This document shows positions 6,015 through 11,460 of a DNA stretch of 11,460 bases, in pieces. The notes below the pieces were generated by a model, which had not been told where the DNA came from, did not search any database, and saw only the letters and a program-made list of their open reading frames with translations. A program made the translations under genes and the position numbers. This DNA is from Rhodobiaceae bacterium (GTDB lineage Bacteria; Pseudomonadota; Alphaproteobacteria; Parvibaculales; Parvibaculaceae): contig DAIEIL010000133.1 in NCBI GenBank assembly GCA_027352645.1, positions 1 to 11,460 on the forward strand. Direction: 5' to 3'. Every line of letters begins with the position of its first letter. Position 1 is the first letter of the stretch.

Positions 6015-6896
6015 ATGCCAAGTGCCGATCCGGGGGCCGAAGCAGACCCCGCAATCCAGCCACGCAATATCCATTTCGGCTTCGATTCCGAACTGCCGGT
6101 CAACTGGCATTCGGGCAATCCGGCGATCAGCCATTTCTACGATGCGCTGTCCCTCACCTTTCCCGAAGGCGAGCGCTTCTTCATCGACAGCGTGCGCCAC
6201 TTCGCGGACCGCATTACCGACCCGGAGCTCAGGCGCGACGTTCAGGCCTTCTGCGCGCAGGAAGCGATCCATTCGCGCGAACACCGTTCCTACAACCACC
6301 TGCTCACGACGCATGGTATTCCGGTCGGAGGCGTGGAGCGCTTCATCGCGAAGGCGCTGCGCATTTCCCAGCATTGGATTCCGGCAAAGAGCCAGCTCGC
6401 CGCAACCTGCGCCTATGAACATTACACAGCCCTCTTCGCTGAAGCGATCCTCGGCGACAGCCGCGTCATGGCAGGCGCGCATCCGCTTTATCGCGATCTC
6501 TGGCGCTGGCACGCCATGGAGGAGGAAGAGCACAAGGCCGTCGCCTTCAACGTCTACCAGACCGTCTGTCCGGGCGTCGCCGGATACCTCCGCCGCGTCC
6601 TGCTGATGAGCCTCGCCACCTTCGATTTCCTGATCACGATCCCGTTGCTTCAGGCTTGGCTCATGGCCAAAGGCGGCGAGTTCTGGAACATGCGCTCCTG
6701 GGCGCACGCCTGTTATTACCTGTGGATTTCACCCGGTATCTGGCGTCACGTCATGTTGGGGGTCTTCGCCTATCTCGCTCCCGGTTTTCATCCGGCGACA
6801 AGGCCCGTGAAGCCCGAGGTGCTCGCTTGGCGCCTGCATTATCGCGCGACAGCGAACCGTCCTCCCCGGATGACACCCACGCTCTTCGGCGAATAA
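6015..6896 (+). CDS. COG3687-type predicted metal-dependent hydrolase (ferritin-like di-iron fold)
   Basis: This 293-residue protein matches the PF10118/COG3687 family, annotated as predicted metal-dependent hydrolases; the true reaction is not established. Metal-ligand motifs typical of a four-helix di-iron centre are in order: Glu53 in FPEGERFF (49-56), QEAIHSREH (82-90) with Glu83, His86, Glu89 and His90, EHYTA (135-139), and WHAMEEEEHKA (165-175) with His166, several Glu and His173. Two hydrophobic segments (about 194-217 and 232-257) suggest membrane association. GGGAG lies 9 bases before the ATG. The gene starts about 25 bases after the end of ssrA with no T-rich terminator between, so read-through from the tmRNA promoter is possible. 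It sits between the tmRNA and its adaptor gene sspB; whether that placement is functional is unknown. Confidence 0.85.
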   Translation: MPSADPGAEADPAIQPRNIHFGFDSELPVNWHSGNPAISHFYDALSLTFPEGERFFIDSVRHFADRITDPELRRDVQAFCAQEAIHSREHRSYNHLLTTHGIPVGGVERFIAKALRISQHWIPAKSQLAATCAYEHYTALFAEAILGDSRVMAGAHPLYRDLWRWHAMEEEEHKAVAFNVYQTVCPGVAGYLRRVLLMSLATFDFLITIPLLQAWLMAKGGEFWNMRSWAHACYYLWISPGIWRHVMLGVFAYLAPGFHPATRPVKPEVLAWRLHYRATANRPPRMTPTLFGE

Positions 6897-7014
6897 GCCA
6901 CCATCGACGCATTGGCGATGTCTAACATCTGGACCTCAGGCCGAAACGCTGATTGAATCACCGACGAAGAGCGGCCAAAAGACAGGCTGCAGGCTTGTGA
7001 GCGGAGAGTTCCCC

Positions 7015-7479
7015 TTGGCTGAAGACCTGATGCATTACGACCTCATGGCGCAGGAAGCGCTGCGCGGCGTCATAAAGCGCGCGCTCGACGTCGTGCTGAA
7101 AAAGGGGCTGCCCGGCGAGCATCACCTCTACATCTCCTTCCGCACCGAAGCGCCCGGCGTCAGCATTTCGGAAAAACTGCGCAAGCAATATCCTGAGGAA
7201 ATGACCATCGTGCTCCAGCACCAGTTCTGGAACCTCGATGTGCGCGAGGACGGTTTCTCGGTCGATCTCACCTTCAACAAGATCCCCGAGACGCTGGTCG
7301 TGCCCTATTCGGCCGTTCAGGGCTTTTTCGACCCGAGCGTCCAGTTCGGCCTTCAGTTCGAGGTGAAGAAGCCTGAGGCGTCGGAAACGCCGAAAGCCGA
7401 GGCCAGGGCGGAGGAAGCCCCGGCTGCGCCCTCCGGCGACGGCGCCGTGGTAAGCCTCGACGCTTTCCGGAAGAAGTAG
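7015..7479 (+). CDS. sspB: SspB-family ClpXP adaptor protein
   Basis: SspB binds ssrA-tagged proteins and tethers them to ClpXP for degradation in the cytoplasm. This 154-residue protein has the alphaproteobacterial SspB core at about 5-117, with diagnostic stretches GLPGEHHLYISFRTEAPGVS (31-50), YPEEMTIVLQHQFW (59-72) and FFDPSVQFGLQFE (104-116). A Glu/Ala/Pro-rich flexible linker (about 118-144) leads to a conserved tail, VVSLDAFRKK, in the position of the ClpX-binding (XB) motif. I place the start at TTG 7015, because GGAGAG at 7003-7008 is ideally spaced 6 bases before it. GTG at 6997 gives 160 residues but has a weaker site, and ATG 7030 has none. It lies about 1 kb downstream of ssrA on the same strand, so substrate tag and adaptor are encoded together. 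Confidence 0.93.
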   Translation: MAEDLMHYDLMAQEALRGVIKRALDVVLKKGLPGEHHLYISFRTEAPGVSISEKLRKQYPEEMTIVLQHQFWNLDVREDGFSVDLTFNKIPETLVVPYSAVQGFFDPSVQFGLQFEVKKPEASETPKAEARAEEAPAAPSGDGAVVSLDAFRKK

Positions 7480-7518
7480 CCTTCCCGATTACTTCCCTTT
7501 CCTCACCCCCTTTCCGTC

Positions 7519-7611
7519 GCGCCCCGCTTCATGCGGGGCTTCACGTGCCTTTATTGGGCATGAATCGGGAGGAAAAGACGTGGATGGCCCGGTCAAGCCG
7601 GGCCATGGCGG
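7519..7611. repeat. Intergenic palindromic repeat element upstream of fumC
   Basis: Two perfect hairpins lie in the sspB-fumC gap: GCCCCGC-TTCAT-GCGGGGC (7521-7539) and ATGGCCCGG-TCAAG-CCGGGCCAT (7584-7606). The second, read on the minus strand, encodes MARLDRAIHVF, a shadow peptide I recall from dispersed palindromic repeats in alphaproteobacterial intergenic DNA. The first could also end sspB transcription, although the following TTCACGTGCCTTT is a poor T-run. The rest of the 225-base gap (7480-7704) holds pyrimidine-rich sequence and no gene. Confidence 0.6.
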
Positions 7612-7704
7612 CCGAGTAAGGGAGCCCTCCCCCATCCTTCCCCCACGCTTCCCCCCGTGCTAAATCAGCGCCCATCGAAAAAAGCCTTTGAGGAGCGCTG
7701 CGCG

Positions 7705-9096
7705 ATGACGAAGACCCGCACGGAAACCGACACATTCGGCCCGATCGAAGTCCAGGCTGACAAATATTGGGGCGCGCAGGCCCAGCGCTCGCTCGGCAAT
7801 TTCAAGATCGGCTGGGAGAAGCAGCCGCTCCCCGTCGTCCGCGCCCTCGGCATCGTGAAGCGCGCCGCCGCGGAAACGAACGTGAGCCTTGGCCGCCTCG
7901 ACGCGAAGATCGGCGAAGCCATCGTCAAGGCCGCGCAGGAAGTGATCGACGGCAAGCTCGACGAGCATTTCCCTCTCGTCGTCTGGCAGACGGGCTCCGG
8001 CACTCAGTCGAACATGAACGCCAACGAAGTCATCTCGAACCGCGCCATTGAAATGCTCGGCGGCGAGATGGGCTCGAAGAAGCCCGTCCATCCGAACGAT
8101 CACGTCAACATGTCGCAGTCGTCGAACGACACCTACCCGACCGCGATGCATGTCGCCTGTGCCGAGGAAATCGTCCATCGCCTTCTGCCCGCGCTGAAGA
8201 AACTCCGCGACGCGCTCAATGCCAAGTCGGTGGAGTGGAAGGACATCATCAAGATCGGCCGCACCCACACGCAGGATGCGACGCCGCTGACGCTCGGTCA
8301 GGAATTCTCGGGCTATACGCAGCAGGTCACGAACGGCATCGCCCGCATCGAGCAGACGCTTCCCGCGCTGATGCAGCTCGCGCAGGGCGGCACCGCCGTC
8401 GGCACCGGCCTCAACGCGCCGATCGGCTTTGCCGAAAAGGTTGCCGAGCGCATTGCCGCGATCACGGGCCTTGCCTTCACCACCGCGCCGAACAAGTTCG
8501 AGGCGCTCGCCGCTCATGACGCGATGGTCTTCAGCCACGGCGCCATCAACACCGTCGCGGCCTCGCTCTTCAAGATCGCCAACGACATCCGCCTCCTCGG
8601 TTCGGGGCCACGCTCCGGTCTCGGCGAGCTGTCCCTGCCGGAAAACGAGCCCGGCTCGTCGATCATGCCGGGCAAGGTCAACCCGACCCAGTGCGAGGCG
8701 ATGACGCAGGTCTGCGTGCAGATTTTCGGCAACAATGCCGCGCTCACCTTCGCCGGATCGCAGGGCCACTTCGAACTCAACGTCTACAATCCGGTGATGG
8801 CCTACAACTTCCTGCAGTCGGTTCGGCTCATGGCCGACGCGGCGGTGAGCTTCACCGACAATTGCGTCGTCGGCATCGAAGCCCGCACGGACAACATCAA
8901 GGCCGCTCTCGAACGCTCGCTGATGCTCGTCACGGCTCTTGCACCGAAGATCGGCTATGACAACGCGGCCAAGATCGCCAAGACCGCGCACAAGAACGGC
9001 ACGACGCTCCGCGAGGAAGCTGTCGGCGGCGGCTATGTGACGAATGAAGAATTCGACGCCGTGGTCCGCCCCGAGAAGATGATTTCGCCGGAGTAA
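7705..9096 (+). CDS. fumC: Class II fumarate hydratase
   Basis: Fumarase C interconverts fumarate and L-malate in the TCA cycle and is iron-independent and homotetrameric. The 463-residue product keeps nearly E. coli FumC numbering. The substrate-site WQTGSGTQSNMN is at 94-105, the SSNDT segment at 139-143, and the RTHTQDA loop at 186-192 with His188, the classical acid/base partner. The superfamily signature GSSIMPGKVNP is at 317-327 with the catalytic serine in the mobile loop, followed by Glu331. The start is ATG 7705, preceded by GAGGAG at 7690-7695. An in-frame codon at 7657 would add 16 residues without a ribosome binding site. The RHH gene follows 18 bases after the stop codon, probably in the same transcript. 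Confidence 0.97.
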   Translation: MTKTRTETDTFGPIEVQADKYWGAQAQRSLGNFKIGWEKQPLPVVRALGIVKRAAAETNVSLGRLDAKIGEAIVKAAQEVIDGKLDEHFPLVVWQTGSGTQSNMNANEVISNRAIEMLGGEMGSKKPVHPNDHVNMSQSSNDTYPTAMHVACAEEIVHRLLPALKKLRDALNAKSVEWKDIIKIGRTHTQDATPLTLGQEFSGYTQQVTNGIARIEQTLPALMQLAQGGTAVGTGLNAPIGFAEKVAERIAAITGLAFTTAPNKFEALAAHDAMVFSHGAINTVAASLFKIANDIRLLGSGPRSGLGELSLPENEPGSSIMPGKVNPTQCEAMTQVCVQIFGNNAALTFAGSQGHFELNVYNPVMAYNFLQSVRLMADAAVSFTDNCVVGIEARTDNIKAALERSLMLVTALAPKIGYDNAAKIAKTAHKNGTTLREEAVGGGYVTNEEFDAVVRPEKMISPE

Positions 9097-9114
9097 CAAT
9101 CAGGGAATCCGCGA

Positions 9115-9345
9115 ATGCCAGCCGAGATCAAACGCTCCGTCAGCATCGCGGGTCACCGCACCTCGATTTCTCTTGAGCGCCCCTTCTGGGAAGCGCTCAA
9201 GGAAATCGCCTGTTCCGAAGACGTGTCGGTGAACGAACTCGTACGCCGCATCGACGAGGGCCGCGACAATGAGGGCAACCTCTCGGGCGCGGTCCGCGTC
9301 TATGTCCTCGCCCATTTCAAGAACAAGGCAAGCTGCGCAGTCTGA
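9115..9345 (+). CDS. Ribbon-helix-helix domain protein (RHH_4, COG4321-like)
   Basis: This 76-residue protein matches the small RHH_4 (PF13467) predicted DNA-binding family. The N-terminal ribbon is KRSVSIAGHRTSISLE (6-21). Helix 1 is PFWEALKEIACSEDV (23-37), a turn with SVNELVRRID forms helix 2 (38-47), and the NLSGAVRVYVLAHFK tail (55-69) is typical of the family. RHH proteins bind DNA as dimers through the ribbon; the target here is unknown. An AGGGAA precedes the ATG, which lies 18 bases after fumC, so the two are likely co-transcribed. No antitoxin-toxin arrangement is seen, because the next gene is convergent and unrelated. Confidence 0.85.
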   Translation: MPAEIKRSVSIAGHRTSISLERPFWEALKEIACSEDVSVNELVRRIDEGRDNEGNLSGAVRVYVLAHFKNKASCAV

Positions 9346-9353
9346 ACTTTGCC

Positions 9354-9382
9354 CTCATGCCCCGGACAGGCCGGGCCATGAG
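9354..9382. terminator. Palindromic hairpin between convergent genes
   Basis: CTCATGCCCCGG and CCGGGCCATGAG (12-base arms, one mismatch, 5-base ACAGG loop) form a strong hairpin in the 51 bases between the RHH and AsmA stop codons. It could end transcription from both sides, though neither flank has a T-run. It shares the CCGGGCCATG arm with the element at 7584-7606, so it may instead be another copy of the same intergenic repeat. Confidence 0.5.
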
Positions 9383-9396
9383 CTGCGGGAGCTAGA

Positions 9397-11460
9397 TTAC
9401 TGCAATGCCGCCTCAGGCTCCGCCGGTCGTTTCATCGGCAGCGGTATGCCGGCGACCGCCGGACCCTTCGCCTTCAACTCCTCGTCGCTGAGACCGAGCA
9501 GGTTCTTCAATTCCACCGGAATGGCATCGACACCGGCTTCCTTCGCCGTGTCGGCAATGATGCGCTTCGCCACGAAGCCTTGAAGAGCAATCGTATCGTT
9601 GCGCCGCTCCAGCGCGCCGAGCTTGCCCGCCACGATCGTCGAGAAGGCAGGCACGCCTTGCGGCTCATCCGGCGTCACAGTGAGCTCTGCGTCGGCCGCC
9701 AGCCGTCCGAGATCAAGCATGGCCGCGAGCTTGGCCTTGCCGCCCTTCAGTTCCAGCGCATCGCGATCCATCCGCACGACGCCATCCTTCACCGCGAAGT
9801 CGCCGTCGAGCCCCGCCACCGGCGTATTGCCGCTGCCGAGCGCATCCCTCTCCAGAGCGGCGAACTGATCGAGCGACTTCAGCGTCTTGAGCCCTTCCGA
9901 GAAGGCGGGAAGGCCGAGCGGCGCGAGCCCGGCGTTGCGCGTCTTAACGGCCCCCTTGCCTTCGATCGAGGAGATGAGGGCAAGCCAGCTCCTGCCATGA
10001 CCGGAGAGTTCCGCATTGATGTCCGTCCGCCCCGTGCCGAAGGAAGCGCCGAAGGCCTGCGGACCGGCAAGCGCGATATCCGCGCCCTCGAGCGCGACGT
10101 TCAGCGCAATGCCCGCCTCGCCATTCTTGCCACTATCGATGCGTGCGCCGATCGTCGCGCTGCCATCGGCGAATTTTGCCGTGAAGGGCGCTGCGGAAAG
10201 AACGCCATCGGCCAGTGCCAGATGCATGTCGCTTTCGTCGAGGTGTGCACTCGCGAGCTTAAGGGCCTTGGCTTTCAACTCGACATCCCCGTCGAATGAT
10301 CCGAGAGCAGACCAATCGAGCGCCGAGGTTGGCCAGAGCGAACCCTTGTCCGCTGCGTTGGTTGCGAATACTGCGGAGAGGTCGAGCGCGTTTGCCTCAA
10401 ACTTGCCGGAGAGTTGCGGCTTCTTGCCCTCCGCCACCGGCGCGGTCCATGTCGCTTCACCGGACAGATGCAGATTGCCTGCGACAGCTTCGAGATTGCT
10501 CAGGGCAAGGGTGGCAGGATCGCGCTTCACATCGCTCGAAAAGACGAAGCTCGGGCCTGCCGCCTGCGCGACGATGAAATCGGAAATGCCGCGCGTCGTG
10601 CCGATGGCGGCGAGAACCGGCGCAATCTCCGACGCGGAGACTTCAACATGCCCGGCAAATGCCGCGCTCCCGAACGGATCGGACAATTCGCCCTTCGCGT
10701 TGAAAGTACCCTGCCCGACATTGACGCGCAGCGACGTCTCAAAAGGCTTTTCCGCCGGACCGGCCATCTGGAGCGTCGCGGTGCCCGCGCCCGACACGCC
10801 TTCGCCGGGCGTGAAACCCATTTGCGAAAGCAGCACACGCCCGTCGGCATTCGCGGCATTGGCGAGCAGGTCGATATGTTCGATCTTGCCGTCCGTCGCA
10901 TGGCCAAGCTTCATCACGGCGTCGACGCGGCTGCCGCCCGCCACGCCCTTCAGCATCAGCGTGTCGAGCCTCGTCTGCTTGTCCTCGCCTGCGTCTGAAG
11001 TCGTGTCGAGCGTCAATTGCAAGGGCCCCTTGAGGCCCGGCGCGTTGATGCCCGTCAGCGCGAAGAGCCTGTCCGTTTTTTCCGCCGCGATCTCACCATG
11101 GAGATTACCCTGAAGGGCCGAGACATCGCCTCGCGTCAATCCGGAAAGCACACCCGCAACCGTCACCTTCGCACCCGCCAGGTCGGCAGCAGCAAAACGC
11201 CTGATATCGAGTTCGCCCTTTGTCATTGCCGCGGACAGGTCGAGCCCGGCCACGGCCTCGCCATTGAGGGTGATCTTCTCCGCCGTTAACCCGACATCGA
11301 CGTCATTTGCGTCGAGCAGCGCCAGCGGCTTCGGCGCCGTAGCCGGCCAGAGAGCAATCAGCGGATCGAGATCGAAATCCTTTGCCGTCAACGCGCCGCG
11401 CAGCAGCGGACGGCCATCGCGCGCGGTAAAGGCGATATCTCCCTTGAGATCGGCCGCATC
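9397..11460 (-). CDS. AsmA-family protein, C-terminal part (open at the right edge)
   Basis: The minus strand is open from the window edge to a TAA at 9397, giving 687 residues of the C-terminal part of a larger protein; the true start lies outside. The sequence is built of repeated amphipathic beta-strand units (for example GDIAFTARDGRPLLRG, GNLHLSGEATW and DGDVELKAKALKLASAHLDE). This is the pattern of AsmA/YicH/TamB-like bridge proteins of the inner membrane and periplasm, linked to phospholipid transport and outer-membrane homeostasis. Conserved AsmA C-terminal features are present: a GTGRTDINAELSGHG segment, IEGKGAVKTRNAGLAPLGLP, then DGDFAVKDGVVRMDRDALEL about 130 residues from the end. 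The last 45 residues form a less conserved Pro/Glu/Ala tail. A TTG codon at 11389-11391 is internal, not a start. It is convergent with the RHH gene. Confidence 0.85.
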   Translation of the reverse strand, partial: DAADLKGDIAFTARDGRPLLRGALTAKDFDLDPLIALWPATAPKPLALLDANDVDVGLTAEKITLNGEAVAGLDLSAAMTKGELDIRRFAAADLAGAKVTVAGVLSGLTRGDVSALQGNLHGEIAAEKTDRLFALTGINAPGLKGPLQLTLDTTSDAGEDKQTRLDTLMLKGVAGGSRVDAVMKLGHATDGKIEHIDLLANAANADGRVLLSQMGFTPGEGVSGAGTATLQMAGPAEKPFETSLRVNVGQGTFNAKGELSDPFGSAAFAGHVEVSASEIAPVLAAIGTTRGISDFIVAQAAGPSFVFSSDVKRDPATLALSNLEAVAGNLHLSGEATWTAPVAEGKKPQLSGKFEANALDLSAVFATNAADKGSLWPTSALDWSALGSFDGDVELKAKALKLASAHLDESDMHLALADGVLSAAPFTAKFADGSATIGARIDSGKNGEAGIALNVALEGADIALAGPQAFGASFGTGRTDINAELSGHGRSWLALISSIEGKGAVKTRNAGLAPLGLPAFSEGLKTLKSLDQFAALERDALGSGNTPVAGLDGDFAVKDGVVRMDRDALELKGGKAKLAAMLDLGRLAADAELTVTPDEPQGVPAFSTIVAGKLGALERRNDTIALQGFVAKRIIADTAKEAGVDAIPVELKNLLGLSDEELKAKGPAVAGIPLPMKRPAEPEAALQ

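Noticed and set aside
5880..6707. 275-residue minus-strand open frame across ssrA and the COG3687 gene
   Set aside because: It overlaps the tmRNA coding piece and a well-supported plus-strand gene and has no family features.
7660..9099. 479-residue minus-strand open frame antisense to fumC
   Set aside because: It mirrors fumC over its whole length, is Arg-rich without any recognisable domain, and fumC is unambiguous. The antisense frames at 617-1495, 2066-3163 and 10016-11113 were rejected for the same reason.

Overview
The window is GC-rich DNA from an alphaproteobacterium. The strongest evidence is a circularly permuted two-piece tmRNA gene (ssrA), followed one gene later by an SspB adaptor of the alphaproteobacterial type. 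A cluster of GANTC sites (the CcrM methylation motif), FumC, an RHH_4-type ribbon-helix-helix protein and a COG3687 di-iron protein fit that placement. The genus is not settled from sequence alone; a Parvibaculum-like Rhizobiales or Parvibaculales member is only a guess.

Layout. Positions 3-4027 on the minus strand carry a formaldehyde/aldehyde block. In transcription order it is a dienelactone-hydrolase-like gene, then frmA (glutathione-dependent formaldehyde dehydrogenase), a GNAT acetyltransferase, fghA (S-formylglutathione hydrolase) and a flavin amine oxidase cut off by the left edge. From frmA onward the genes are packed, with gaps of 5 and 34 bases and a 4-base ATGA overlap. Upstream of it, also on the minus strand, thyA and folA abut with no spacer and form the dTMP/tetrahydrofolate pair.

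The 5423-6014 interval switches orientation. Its first part (5438-5601) holds a dense cluster of GANTC sites and a DnaA-box-like 9-mer upstream of thyA. Its second part (about 5675-5990) is ssrA on the plus strand. The acceptor piece comes first and ends in CCA at 5756, a 29-base intervening segment follows, then the coding piece with tag reading frame ANDNYAEVAVAA. On the plus strand follow a COG3687 metal-dependent hydrolase-like protein, sspB, fumC and a small RHH protein. Palindromic elements lie on both sides of the fumC-RHH pair. A large AsmA-family gene converges from the right edge on the minus strand.

How it fits together. frmA and fghA are consecutive enzymes that take S-hydroxymethylglutathione to formate, and the amine oxidase and GNAT are probably co-expressed with them. 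ssrA and sspB are partners: tmRNA adds a degradation tag to stalled proteins and SspB delivers tagged proteins to ClpXP. The region most worth testing is the thyA/ssrA divide. It could couple DNA precursor supply and trans-translation to chromosome replication through CcrM methylation; this is inference from the motif cluster.
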